Positions 51,070 to 59,372 of a DNA stretch of 64,000 nt are shown here, piece by piece; positions within the stretch are counted from its first letter, which is position 1, and every line of letters starts with the position of its first letter. The position numbers and the translations under genes were made by a program. The stretch is from a virus, in IMG/VR virus record IMGVR_UViG_3300046616_000314, positions 474,616-538,615 of that record; one strand, given 5' to 3'. The notes under the pieces were generated by a model. The model was not told the DNA's origin, made no database searches, and was given only the letters and a program-made list of their open reading frames with translations.

Positions 51070-52383
51070 ATGTCGTATAATCTTGGTTATTGGGATGATG
51101 CCAGAGGCAGTCGCTTCCGTAGCTATGCCATCGGTGGCAAAGCCGGTCCCGTAATTTATCAGGGTGCAAATTCCCCTGTTCAACCCGATGTCGCCAAGTC
51201 TGGTGACTTGTGGATTCAAACCGGAGTTACCCCAACCCTTCAACAATACGTTGATGGTGAGTGGACAATTCTCGGTGCTGGCGCCGGGGGCACTGGTCCT
51301 CAAGGTCCCGCCGGTCCCGCTGGTGCAAATGGCATCGCAGGCGCGGACGGTGCAGATGGTATCGACGGCGTAAGCGTCTCGAATGCTGTTGTGAACGGTT
51401 CGGGAAATTTAATTCTCACTCTATCCGATAACTCGGTAATTACAGCCGGTTCGGTTTATCCAACCGCCGCCGATACCGCTGTTCTTTACGTATCTAAGTT
51501 CACTGGTTTCTCTGGGGCTCCCAATGGTTCGGCATCGAAGCCTTTCCCGAACCCGCAAGCCGCACACGATTGGGCACTTGCAAACATTTCTAATGCGGCG
51601 GCTCTGGTCATTCGCATCAACCCTGGTAGCTATCCCGAAGCCCTGACCATTAGCCGCGCAAAAACATTTGTTCGCGGTTATAATGGTAAGCAAGCCGCAA
51701 CAGGTCTATCGGGCGGTGTAACAGTTAACATGGCAAACGCCACGGGCGATTGGACTACTCATCGCTGTAGCGTTGAAGAAGTTCAAGTTACCAATCTTTC
51801 GGGCGGAACTATTTTCGCCGTCACGGGCGCCAGCCCGGTTGGTCTGTATATCAATAAAGTAAAATTGTTTTCGGAAACTCCTTCACAAATTTGTTTCCTG
51901 GCAAACAACACGGTCGCTGCTGGCGTTCGTCTTGAAATCGATGACTGTGATTTCCAAAGCCAAGCCAACGCGGTTGTTGCCGATTTCTCTAACGTTGCTG
52001 CTGGATCGACATATAAGCGTATCCTCACGGAATCCGGTACTGCCCCCGCTATGCGTTTCCGTTCGGGTTACATGACGTGTAGTGACCTGTTCATTGGTTC
52101 AACCGGAAGCAACGCGGTTATTCAAATTGATGCTGGCACATTGAATATGTCTGGTTCGATTGTGTACAACAATGCTCCTAACACTGATGGTGTTGTCTTG
52201 GCAACTGGTGCGCAATATTTCACTTCGGGTACATTCTACAATGTTCCGACCGGAAGTGGTTTTGTTATTCGAGCCGCTGCGGGTAGTTCTGTCTATTATT
52301 CGTCAACAACATTCCAAGCTAATACTAAAATTTCTTCGAACGCGACCGTAGTTGCTCTGCCAACTACTTTCACACCGGCATAA
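51070..52383 (+). CDS. Tail fibre protein with collagen-like repeat and beta-helix
   Basis: 437 residues. N-terminal head domain (~1-70, GPVIYQGANSPVQPDVAKSGDLWIQTG), then a short collagen-like Gly-X-Y run (~73-100, TGPQGPAGPAGANGIAG), then a right-handed beta-helix-like body with evenly spaced hydrophobic/Asn rungs (~135-420). The order (attachment head, triple-helix shaft, beta-helix) fits a trimeric receptor-binding or enzyme-like fibre. No depolymerase catalytic residues can be assigned. Late, hairpin-gated expression. Confidence 0.85.
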   Translation: MSYNLGYWDDARGSRFRSYAIGGKAGPVIYQGANSPVQPDVAKSGDLWIQTGVTPTLQQYVDGEWTILGAGAGGTGPQGPAGPAGANGIAGADGADGIDGVSVSNAVVNGSGNLILTLSDNSVITAGSVYPTAADTAVLYVSKFTGFSGAPNGSASKPFPNPQAAHDWALANISNAAALVIRINPGSYPEALTISRAKTFVRGYNGKQAATGLSGGVTVNMANATGDWTTHRCSVEEVQVTNLSGGTIFAVTGASPVGLYINKVKLFSETPSQICFLANNTVAAGVRLEIDDCDFQSQANAVVADFSNVAAGSTYKRILTESGTAPAMRFRSGYMTCSDLFIGSTGSNAVIQIDAGTLNMSGSIVYNNAPNTDGVVLATGAQYFTSGTFYNVPTGSGFVIRAAAGSSVYYSSTTFQANTKISSNATVVALPTTFTPA

Positions 52384-52389
52384 TAACAC

Positions 52390-52417
52390 TTGACTTAAAC
52401 GTATAATGGGGTAATCT
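52390..52417 (+). promoter_or_regulatory. Early promoter overlapping a hairpin arm
   Basis: TTGACT (52390-52395), 16 nt, TAATCT (52412-52417). gggtaatc (52409-52416) pairs with gattaccc (52439-52446), and gcttc with gaagc inside, closing just before ATG 52450. Transcripts started at ~52424 lack the outer arm; read-through RNA forms the full hairpin. Confidence 0.6.
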
Positions 52418-52449
52418 AAGCTTCTCTTTTGAAGCATGGATTACCCTTT

Positions 52450-53079
52450 ATGCGTTTTGATGCTTGGTCCTATCTGTATCCTCCGCGCCCCGACAAGGCG
52501 ATCTCGCCTTCGTTTGCGAGCTTTTATGAGGATCGCGGATACGTGGCGCAAGTCAAGATGAACGGGACATGCAACATGATTTCGGTTTCACCGGAAAAGA
52601 AACTGGTCACGATGAACCGCCACAATGAGCCCCATCGCCTGTGGATGCCATCGGTAAAATCGTCGGCGGCTTTTGAAGCTCTGCCCGGTCCCGGTTGGTA
52701 CGTGTTCGTCGCCGAACTGATGCATTCGAAGGTCACGGGTTTCCAGCGTGACACGAATTATATCCATGACGTACTGGTTGCCGATGGAGAATATCTGGTC
52801 GGACAAACCTGGGCTGAACGTCAAGAAGTTCTAGCCGGGCTGTTTGAAACCACGGACACCGGATCGCTTAGCCATCTGGTGATTAACGAGAATACGTGGC
52901 TTGCCCGCAATCATTTCACCGGTTTCGACAAGCTCTATGCTGATGTCCAGCCGCACACCGAAATGGAAGGCTTGGTGTTCAAGAACCAGAAAGCGAAACT
53001 CGCCCTATGTTCGCGCGAGAACGCCAACAATTCCTGGCAAGTGAAGTGCCGCAAGGGCGGCAAGAACTACACTAGCTAG
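52450..53079 (+). CDS. Minimal RNA-ligase-like nucleotidyltransferase
   Basis: 209 residues from ATG 52450. Residues ~31-39 YVAQVKMNG supply motif I K-x-x-G (Lys36, the expected adenylated lysine; KMNG instead of KxDG). VFVAEL (Glu89) corresponds to motif III, MEGLVFK (172-178) to motif IV, and WQVKCRK (196-202) to motif V. Together these are the covalent nucleotidyltransferase signature of DNA/RNA ligases and capping enzymes. There is no OB-fold, and the total length is that of the catalytic core alone, as in small RNA-ligase-type proteins. It is distinct from the full DNA ligase at 13269. Substrate unknown; RNA repair is likely. Confidence 0.8.
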   Translation: MRFDAWSYLYPPRPDKAISPSFASFYEDRGYVAQVKMNGTCNMISVSPEKKLVTMNRHNEPHRLWMPSVKSSAAFEALPGPGWYVFVAELMHSKVTGFQRDTNYIHDVLVADGEYLVGQTWAERQEVLAGLFETTDTGSLSHLVINENTWLARNHFTGFDKLYADVQPHTEMEGLVFKNQKAKLALCSRENANNSWQVKCRKGGKNYTS

Positions 53080-53549
53080 ACACCGTACTTCAGTTTGTAA
53101 GCGGTTCGTGCTTCTTCGTTATTGAAGAAGATGATGGATGATTTTGCCAATTCAAAGTAGTCCCATTCGTCATCTGCGAATGTAGAACCGCACCAGTGAA
53201 AAACTTCCAAGTTTTTAGTATCGACAAACACTGGGTCTTTGTCTTTTAGAAAATAGGCGGCGATGTCCGCCAGTTCTCCCATAAACTTGCCTTGTTCATT
53301 ATTGAAAGTCGCAAGACTTTCGGCGAACACGATGCATTCATCAGCGATTTCGCTGATCGCACTTTTTGTAGTTTTTTCAATTGTGTCCCAATTGATATGA
53401 CCTTCGTCATCGACATTTTGATCAATTATCGAAGTAATGTCATCGGTTATGTGCCCGATAGCCCGACTCAATGATTTGTTATTGAAGTTTGCAACCGAAT
53501 CCGGTTCGTCCGCTTTGAATTGACGGAGGATTTCATCTTTCAGCCACAT
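53076..53549 (-). CDS. Small protein ending in KLKYGV
   Basis: 157 residues from ATG 53549, preceded by GAGAGAAG; a longer frame to 53642 would cross the opposite-strand late promoter. Ends SSIIFFNNEEARTAYKLKYGV, a clear copy of the shared C-terminal motif at the very end. The body is helical (AISEIADECIVFAESLATFNNEQGKFMGELADIAAYFLK), giving no functional hint. The end overlaps the end of the RNA-ligase-like gene by 4 nt. Confidence 0.75.
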   Translation of the reverse strand: MWLKDEILRQFKADEPDSVANFNNKSLSRAIGHITDDITSIIDQNVDDEGHINWDTIEKTTKSAISEIADECIVFAESLATFNNEQGKFMGELADIAAYFLKDKDPVFVDTKNLEVFHWCGSTFADDEWDYFELAKSSIIFFNNEEARTAYKLKYGV

Positions 53550-53556
53550 AGGTCTT

Positions 53557-53599
53557 CTCTCAGATTGGAATAAATACATACTATAGATATTTGGGAGAG
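53557..53599 (+). promoter_or_regulatory. Late promoter with short anti-SD, 53604 gene
   Basis: ATAAATA at 53570-53576. CTCTC (53557-53561) can pair with GAGAG (53595-53599), part of the ribosome-binding site GGGAGAG before GTG 53604 (5 bp, weak). Confidence 0.5.
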
Positions 53600-53603
53600 C
53601 CAA

Positions 53604-55601
53604 GTGATTTTGCTCGACACAGTTGCTACCGAAGTTTTTCAAATCCTGAGATCGTATGACTATACGGTTAAGATGTACGACGACGACGGCAAGCGCGTAA
53701 CTGAACCCTCAGAATGCCGCCGTTTTTTCGCTGAACCCGAAGGTCCCATGGTTGCCATGAACGACGAAGGCGACAACAACAAAATTCGTTTGATTTTGGG
53801 CGAAACTGACATTTCTTCCGTTCGTGGATTGGTCGATACCCTGCGTACCGCAGCCACTAAATACAATATGATTTTTAATATTACACGTCGTGGGCACAAG
53901 ATCACCCCTGCTGATTATGCGACCAAGACATCTGTGAATGAAGACAAGAAAGAAGATAACATGATGATCCTAGAGGGCATGTACGGTACCACTCGTAGTT
54001 CGTACTTAAAGCTAGAGAATGCGCGTATGATCGTGCGCCATTCGAAGAAGATTGACGAAAATGTCATGGGTAGCCGTGGACGTAACATCGAACAAATCTT
54101 CGTTGAAAATGCTCAAGGTGAGCGTTTCTTGTTCCCCACCGCCAACCTTGCTGGTGGTCGCGCTATGACGCAACATATCAATCACGGCGGAACATTCGCC
54201 GATCAGGTTGGTAGCCAAATCACTCGCATCGCCAACGATTTCCAAAATCTCGGCACGGCTGCTTCGTACATGGGTCAAAATGCTGGCGCCCTGGCAGAAT
54301 CGGTTGGTCCGATCCGCGAAGCTTGTAAGGAACGTCTGCGCGAAATGCGTAAGTGTTTTGAGAAGCTGTCTCGTTCGGGCGGCTATCCTGCTGAAGCTCG
54401 CAAGCTTGAAGAACAAGCCAATATGTTGAATGAAGGCGACGAATTCGACTTCACACCGCACGTCAAGAGCCTGCGTAATGCTCTGGTCGTTGAAGGCAAG
54501 GAAATTGATGACACAGTTCTGAAGTCGGTTGCGGAAGCGATGAAACATTGCGGTTGCGAGCCGCTGAAGGAAACCGGTAACGAGACTGTTAAGGTATTTG
54601 GTCGTTTGATCAACAAAGCAGCCTGGGACGAACTGATCTCGGGTCACATTGAATTCATGCAAACTCCGTCGATGCCGTCTGACTCGCCGGGCTTCACAAA
54701 TAAGGATTCGGAACTGCGCTTCAAGCTGGGTCTGGTTATCCCTCAAGTTCGTGACGACACACTGATGACCTTCCTTAGCTTCGTTTCCGATCAACTGGAT
54801 AATCCTCGCCAAGGCGCCGACTTGAAGAACTATCGTCGCGTCGCCAACGCTGCCCTGAAAGCGGCTGGTATGGACGCTTCTTCGGAACTGGCTGGCAATG
54901 CCCAACCGATCCGCGAATTTAATGAATGGTTGAATTCGTTCGATACCCGCAAGGTTCTCGCCCCGGAAGTTGTTGCCGAAGACGAAGACGGCGATGCTGC
55001 TGCCGAAGTTGAAGACGAAAGCGCGGGCGATGATGATTCCATGATCGCGGAAGACGATGATGAAGAGTTGGATGAAGCGCGTGCTCGCCCTTTTGCTAAG
55101 GGAAAATTTGGACTAGGTGAAGATTGGAATGATCCGACTAGCGATGCTTCGGAACAATATTCTCAAGATTCGGAAGATTACATTGAAGAACTGATGAACG
55201 ATTTCTCGGCATCAGACTTCCTAGATTCGGATTATGCCACCAATCTTGATTGGAAGCATGACGAACCAGATAAGACGCAATCCAAGGAATACATTCTTAG
55301 CTGCGTAACTCGTTACCTAGAAGGCAAAGCTCGTGAAGCTGGTTACGATAATCTGAACCTGAAGAACGAAGCCAAGAGCCTCATTGCTGACGTTATCAAC
55401 ATGATGTCGGAAGCTGGTTACACCCTGGTTGAAGGAAGCCTTGATAAGTCGGACGTTCTATTGCCTACGAACCAAGGCGAAGACCTGAAGCGCGAAGTCA
55501 GTGCTCCAACCGATGAAGACCCTATGACGGGTCGAGAGGTTGCCACAGACGGCGACCAAGTAGACCGCCTACGAACATTGGCGGGTGTTACTCGAAACTA
55601 A
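53604..55601 (+). CDS. Large virion-associated protein
   Basis: 665 residues, GTG start with GGGAGAG six nt upstream. The region ~115-225 (MYGTTRSSYLKLENARMIVRHSKKI, GSRGRNIEQIFVENAQGERFLFP, GGRAMTQHINHGGTFADQVGSQI) is a conserved-looking block seen in structural proteins of T4-like phages with large genomes; it may be DNA or head-vertex associated. Residues ~455-500 are extremely acidic (EDEDGDAAAEVEDESAGDDDS). The C-terminal ~170 residues are a separate helical domain. Late promoter upstream, terminator downstream. Exact location in the virion is unknown. Confidence 0.75.
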   Translation: MILLDTVATEVFQILRSYDYTVKMYDDDGKRVTEPSECRRFFAEPEGPMVAMNDEGDNNKIRLILGETDISSVRGLVDTLRTAATKYNMIFNITRRGHKITPADYATKTSVNEDKKEDNMMILEGMYGTTRSSYLKLENARMIVRHSKKIDENVMGSRGRNIEQIFVENAQGERFLFPTANLAGGRAMTQHINHGGTFADQVGSQITRIANDFQNLGTAASYMGQNAGALAESVGPIREACKERLREMRKCFEKLSRSGGYPAEARKLEEQANMLNEGDEFDFTPHVKSLRNALVVEGKEIDDTVLKSVAEAMKHCGCEPLKETGNETVKVFGRLINKAAWDELISGHIEFMQTPSMPSDSPGFTNKDSELRFKLGLVIPQVRDDTLMTFLSFVSDQLDNPRQGADLKNYRRVANAALKAAGMDASSELAGNAQPIREFNEWLNSFDTRKVLAPEVVAEDEDGDAAAEVEDESAGDDDSMIAEDDDEELDEARARPFAKGKFGLGEDWNDPTSDASEQYSQDSEDYIEELMNDFSASDFLDSDYATNLDWKHDEPDKTQSKEYILSCVTRYLEGKAREAGYDNLNLKNEAKSLIADVINMMSEAGYTLVEGSLDKSDVLLPTNQGEDLKREVSAPTDEDPMTGREVATDGDQVDRLRTLAGVTRN

Positions 55602-55605
55602 AACA

Positions 55606-55635
55606 AAAGAGCCGGGTTTTCCCGGCTCTTTTTTT
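55606..55635 (+). terminator. Terminator
   Basis: aaagagccggg (55606-55616) pairs with cccggctcttt (55621-55631), followed by TTTT. Confidence 0.88.
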
Positions 55636-55660
55636 GTTTACGATTAATATTGCAACCGCA

Positions 55661-55685
55661 TTAACCATTCTGATATATTAACCAT
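55661..55685 (+). promoter_or_regulatory. Two CtrA-like half-sites TTAACCAT upstream of gene 32
   Basis: TTAACCAT at 55661-55668 and again at 55678-55685, 17 bp apart start to start, in the gene-free stretch before gene 32. Confidence 0.5.
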
Positions 55686-55763
55686 ACTGAGTTGAAGCGG
55701 TACCGTTTCTTTCCCCAAATCGAAGCAAAAAACTTCTAAACTTGGTTAAAAAAATATTGCGAA

Positions 55764-55771
55764 TTAACCAT
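55764..55771 (+). promoter_or_regulatory. Third CtrA-like half-site upstream of gene 32
   Basis: TTAACCAT at 55764-55771, preceded by another TTAA at 55746-55749. Confidence 0.45.
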
Positions 55772-55808
55772 GTTTTTTGCGATACTGAACAAATCGAGAG
55801 GGAATTAC

Positions 55809-55906
55809 GACCTTTCGAAAGATAAATAGAAGGTCGAAGAATTACTTCGACAGTTACTTTTAAACTACTTTTATACCTGGCAAATTTTAAAAAGGCACAT
55901 AATATA
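55809..55906 (+). promoter_or_regulatory. Gene 32 late promoter and long AT-rich leader
   Basis: ATAAATA at 55822-55828 lies between inverted repeats cgacctt (55808-55814) and aaggtcg (55830-55836). A second hairpin tcgaa…ttcga follows, then ~60 nt of AT-rich, poorly structured RNA before the AAAAAGG ribosome-binding site. In T4 an unstructured AT-rich leader is the operator for gp32 autoregulation; the same may apply here. Confidence 0.5.
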
Positions 55907-56905
55907 ATGGCAACTCTAGCAGAAATTAAAGCTAAGCTTGAAGCTCAAAAGGCACGTACAGGCGGCAACAATAATAACCAACAATCGACTGGCGGCGACA
56001 ACGCCAGCTATCCTTTCTGGAACATGAACTTCGACCAATCGGCGACTGTTCGTTTCCTCCCCGACGCAGACGAAAGCAACGACTTTTTCTGGGTCAAGCG
56101 CGAAGTCATCAAGCTGCCGTTCGACGGCGTTGAAGGTGGCGACAACCCCTCAAATAAGCCTGTAGAAGTCACTGTTCCTTGCTTGGATATGTGGCAACCG
56201 AATTCCTGCCCGATCATCCAACACACTAAGTCGTGGTGGAAGACCGACAAGGAAGAGATCGCACGTCGTTACTGGAAGAAGAAGTCCTATATCTTCCAAG
56301 GTTTCGTGATCAACTCGCCGTTTGAAGAACAAACCCTTCCCGAGAATCCTATTCGTCGCTTCATGATCAATGCCTCGATTTACGAGATCATTGAAAAGTC
56401 GCTGCTGAATCCTGAAATGGAAGACATGCCGACCGACTTCACTGGTGGTCGTGACTTCAAGATTCAAAAGACCAAGAAGGGCGAATACGCCAACTACGGT
56501 ACGTCGCAATGGTCCATGCGTACTCGCGCTCTGAACGAGCAAGAGTTGATCGCCATCGACCAACACAAGCTGTACGATCTGAAGGAATATCAGGGCAAGC
56601 GTCCTGATGCAGACGGCATCGAAGCTATCAAGGCGATGTTCTTGGATAGCTTGGACGGCAAGCCTTTCGATATGGAAAGCTACGGTAAGTATTACCGTCC
56701 GTACGGCACTCGTTTCGACAACGGCAACGCCCAAACCACTTCGGCTCCGAAGACCCAATCGACTGGTTTCACCGCCCCGGCGGCTGCTAAGGCAGAAGAC
56801 ACCACCGTTGGTGCTGCTGAAGCTTCGGCTCCTGCGACCGAAGAAAAGAAGAACACTGACGATATCATTGCGCGCATCATGGCTCGCAAGGCTGCCGCTC
56901 AGTAA
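55907..56905 (+). CDS. 32: Single-stranded DNA-binding protein (T4 gp32-like)
   Basis: 332 residues (T4 gp32 has 301). Coats ssDNA during replication, recombination and repair. N-terminal segment with Lys/Arg residues (AEIKAKLEAQKARTGG) followed by an Asn/Gln-rich linker, then the OB-fold core (~34-250) with FWNMNFDQSATVRFLPD and the Cys/His cluster VPCLDMWQPNSCPIIQHTKSWW corresponding to the zinc site. Pro/Ala/Thr-rich linker and an acidic-then-basic tail (ATEEKKNTDDIIARIMARKAA) follow. Upstream lie three TTAACCAT boxes and a late element. It is followed by a terminator before uvsX. Confidence 0.92.
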   Translation: MATLAEIKAKLEAQKARTGGNNNNQQSTGGDNASYPFWNMNFDQSATVRFLPDADESNDFFWVKREVIKLPFDGVEGGDNPSNKPVEVTVPCLDMWQPNSCPIIQHTKSWWKTDKEEIARRYWKKKSYIFQGFVINSPFEEQTLPENPIRRFMINASIYEIIEKSLLNPEMEDMPTDFTGGRDFKIQKTKKGEYANYGTSQWSMRTRALNEQELIAIDQHKLYDLKEYQGKRPDADGIEAIKAMFLDSLDGKPFDMESYGKYYRPYGTRFDNGNAQTTSAPKTQSTGFTAPAAAKAEDTTVGAAEASAPATEEKKNTDDIIARIMARKAAAQ

Positions 56906-56926
56906 TTTTTTCTGAACACAACTTTG

Positions 56927-56968
56927 TGCCGTGGGAGACTAACCGCGCTTCCACGGCATATTTTTTCC
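56927..56968 (+). terminator. Terminator between gene 32 and uvsX
   Basis: tgccgtgg (56927-56934) pairs with ccacggca (56951-56958), then TATTTTTT. May be partial so that uvsX is expressed at a lower level from read-through. Confidence 0.75.
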
Positions 56969-56987
56969 TTCATTTTATAGGCAATGA

Positions 56988-58094
56988 ATGACAAGACCAA
57001 TTGACATGACTAAATTTCGGAAAAAGGTCGATAAGTCCATTCCGAATATTTCTCAAGGCTTCAACGACCCGCGCACTTGGTTGAGCACCGGTTGTTATGC
57101 CCTGAACTATCTAATTTGTGATCGCTTCGACGGTGGTATTCCGCTTGAAGGCAAGTTCACAATGTTCGCAGGCGACTCCGGTTCGGGTAAGTCGTATATC
57201 GCTTCGGCAAACATCGTTAAGGATTGTCAAGACAAGGGCGTTTACGTTCTGATCGTTGACACCGAAAACGCCCTGGACGAATCCTGGCTGCATGACTTGG
57301 GCGTTGACACGTCCGAAGACAAAATGTGGAAGATTTCTGGCGCCACCGTCGATGACGTAGCTCAATTACTGGGCGAATTCATGGACCAGTATCGCGAAGA
57401 AAACCAAGCCAAGAAGTATGAAGATCGCGCCAAGGTGATGATCATCATCGACTCGCTTGGTATGCTGATCACGCCGAACCAAGAACGACAGTTCATGGAA
57501 GGCGACATGAAGGGCGACATGGGTCTGAAGGCTAAGCAGATCACCGCTCTGCTGCGCGTGACCATGGCTAAGATCGCTTCGCAACCCATCGGTCTGATTG
57601 CAACCAACCACGTTTATGACAGCCAAGATCAATACAAGCCGGATACTATTCCGGGTGGTAAGATGTTGGAATTCGCTTCGTCGGTTATCATTCAGATGAA
57701 CAAGTATCTTCTGAAGGAAGACGAAGACGGCACAAAGCTGGTTGGTGGTGCTGTTGCTGGTATTCGTTCGACAGCGGTGGTTCGTAAGAGCCGTTATGCT
57801 AAGCCGTTCGAAAAGGTTTATCTGAACATCCCTTATGACAAGGGAATGGACCCCTATTCGGGTCTGTTCGATTTGTTCGAAAAGAAGGGTCTCGTTGTCA
57901 AAGACGGTATGCGTTACGTTTATACTTCTCCGGTAACTGGTGAAGTTCTGAAGGATTATCGTAAGCGTTTCAAGGCTAATGGTTGGCTTGATCAAATCAT
58001 GTCCGAACAAGAAGCTTGGGATCAACCCGCTGTTCAAGAAGGCTTCGACCTTACTGAAACAGCGAATGTCACCGATATTACTGAAGTAGAATAA
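56988..58094 (+). CDS. uvsX: UvsX RecA-like recombinase
   Basis: 368 residues (T4 UvsX has 391). Strand-exchange protein for recombination-dependent replication and repair. Walker A GDSGSGKS (62-69), YVLIVDTENALD (~86-97), Walker B VMIIIDSLGML (~150-160), and ATNHVYDSQDQYKPDTIPGGKML containing the RecA-type loop. C-terminal acidic region as in T4. No own promoter was identified; it probably relies on transcription through the gene 32 terminator. Confidence 0.95.
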   Translation: MTRPIDMTKFRKKVDKSIPNISQGFNDPRTWLSTGCYALNYLICDRFDGGIPLEGKFTMFAGDSGSGKSYIASANIVKDCQDKGVYVLIVDTENALDESWLHDLGVDTSEDKMWKISGATVDDVAQLLGEFMDQYREENQAKKYEDRAKVMIIIDSLGMLITPNQERQFMEGDMKGDMGLKAKQITALLRVTMAKIASQPIGLIATNHVYDSQDQYKPDTIPGGKMLEFASSVIIQMNKYLLKEDEDGTKLVGGAVAGIRSTAVVRKSRYAKPFEKVYLNIPYDKGMDPYSGLFDLFEKKGLVVKDGMRYVYTSPVTGEVLKDYRKRFKANGWLDQIMSEQEAWDQPAVQEGFDLTETANVTDITEVE

Positions 58095-58158
58095 CTAGTT
58101 AACCCCCGGTGCGGATTTTGATCCATGGGGCGTAAATTCCGTGGAGTGTATACAGTAA

Positions 58159-58389
58159 ATGAAACATGAATGTCAGTTGATTGCGGAAGTATGGGATTTG
58201 TTCAGAGAGCATATTTCTACTTCTCGCAAGCTTGAAACAGCTATTGCTTTTCTTAAAATTTATGAAGAACATGGCGTAGAAAAACGAGACCTTCTCGACT
58301 TAGTTGAAGAAGACCCCTACCTAGCCCGTGCATTCGATGATTTGTACGGCGAGGAAGAAGAAGACGAAGAAGAAGACTACGAATACTAG
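58159..58389 (+). CDS. Small protein with acidic tail between uvsX and the uvsY candidate
   Basis: 76 residues. Helical N-terminus (ECQLIAEVWDLFREHISTSRKLETAIAFLKIYEEHG) and an extremely acidic last ~15 residues (YGEEEEDEEEDYEY), which could mimic DNA or bind a basic partner. GGAG about 13 nt before the ATG. Placed between two recombination genes, so a regulatory or adaptor role in that pathway is plausible but unproven. Confidence 0.75.
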   Translation: MKHECQLIAEVWDLFREHISTSRKLETAIAFLKIYEEHGVEKRDLLDLVEEDPYLARAFDDLYGEEEEDEEEDYEY

Positions 58390-58397
58390 GATAGACA

Positions 58398-58877
58398 ATG
58401 GCAAGAAAATATTATTCAAAAATCGTTCAGAATCCAGATGATTATTCACACGTTGCTGACGCTCTTGAATATTTCGATGCCGAACTAGACAAAGCTTCGG
58501 CTGAGTTGAACCCCCACGGAAGAATCGAGGAAATCGCTCGATCTCTTCCGGGGATTGTCGAATTCCGGTTCGGACAGCTTCAGGAAATTGAAGCCATCAT
58601 GAACTATCTAGAGCGTAAGGAAGACAAGGTAAAAGGCGACATCAAGCGTAATTACCTTGAAAACTACAATCGTGCTATTTCTGAACGTCTTGCGGACCAG
58701 TATGCGAGCATCGAAAAGGAAGTGCTGAACATTCGGCAAATCCGAGAAGAAGTTTCTCTGGTTCGTAATAAATTTTTGGCGATCTCAAAGGGTTTGGAAT
58801 ATCTTCATTTCCAAATCACCAACATCGTCAAGCTTCGGGTCGCTGGTATCGAAGATGCTGAACTAACCCGACGCTAA
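58398..58877 (+). CDS. uvsY: Probable recombination mediator (UvsY-like)
   Basis: 159 residues, almost entirely helical, with a basic centre (ERKEDKVKGDIKRNYLENYNRAIS) and a well-defined C-terminal helix pair (VRNKFLAISKGLEYLHFQITNIVKLRVAGIEDAEL). T4 UvsY (137 residues) is likewise a small helical protein that loads UvsX onto gp32-coated ssDNA. Position two genes after uvsX and overall layout support this call, but direct identity to T4 UvsY is low. It begins 8 nt after the preceding stop. Confidence 0.55.
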   Translation: MARKYYSKIVQNPDDYSHVADALEYFDAELDKASAELNPHGRIEEIARSLPGIVEFRFGQLQEIEAIMNYLERKEDKVKGDIKRNYLENYNRAISERLADQYASIEKEVLNIRQIREEVSLVRNKFLAISKGLEYLHFQITNIVKLRVAGIEDAELTRR

Positions 58878-59317
58878 ACCAGCACCGTATAAAATACCGC
58901 GCTATTGATAACCTTGAGTAGGGTAATATCCCTCTCAAGGTTTTCTGTTTCTGCCTCATCGAATTCATATCCGAAAAAGCTGTAGGTGTGGGGCGTTCTG
59001 CTACCGTTGGAAAATATGTCAACCGCGTATTTGCGTTGCCATTTGAAATACATTCCACTTCTGTCTTTCGACAAAAAGAACTTAATTTCCCAATCATCGC
59101 CTCTTAGGAGATAATTGGAGGCATGTCGCGGTGTGTTTTCGGTTCTAAACCACGAATCTCGCGCTCGAATGATTACGCCTTTGAAGTCGTATACCATTTC
59201 GAGATTTTCAAATGTGCCATTTTCCTTAACGAATTTCCATAGTGACAACATTGCCACGGCATCCCAGTGGGCAATCTGGGTACGCAGAGAAATCGGATCG
59301 GGTGCCACAACATTCAT
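58874..59317 (-). CDS. Hypothetical protein
   Basis: 147 residues from ATG 59317 (an alternative ATG at 59335 is possible; neither has a strong ribosome-binding site). Alpha/beta, aromatic-rich (DWEIKFFLSKDRSGMYFKWQRKYAVDIFSNGSR). Ends overlap the uvsY candidate by 4 nt. Its upstream region is shared with the divergent fibre operon. Not recognised. Confidence 0.65.
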   Translation of the reverse strand: MNVVAPDPISLRTQIAHWDAVAMLSLWKFVKENGTFENLEMVYDFKGVIIRARDSWFRTENTPRHASNYLLRGDDWEIKFFLSKDRSGMYFKWQRKYAVDIFSNGSRTPHTYSFFGYEFDEAETENLERDITLLKVINSAVFYTVLV

Positions 59318-59338
59318 AGGTAATTGAAATAACATAAG

Positions 59339-59346
59339 TATAAATA
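59339..59346 (+). promoter_or_regulatory. Late promoter TATAAATA
   Basis: Full TATAAATA 27 nt upstream of ATG 59373; drives the fibre operon to 62591. Confidence 0.72.
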
Positions 59347-59372
59347 TTAGCAACCTTTATTATGTGGTTTTC

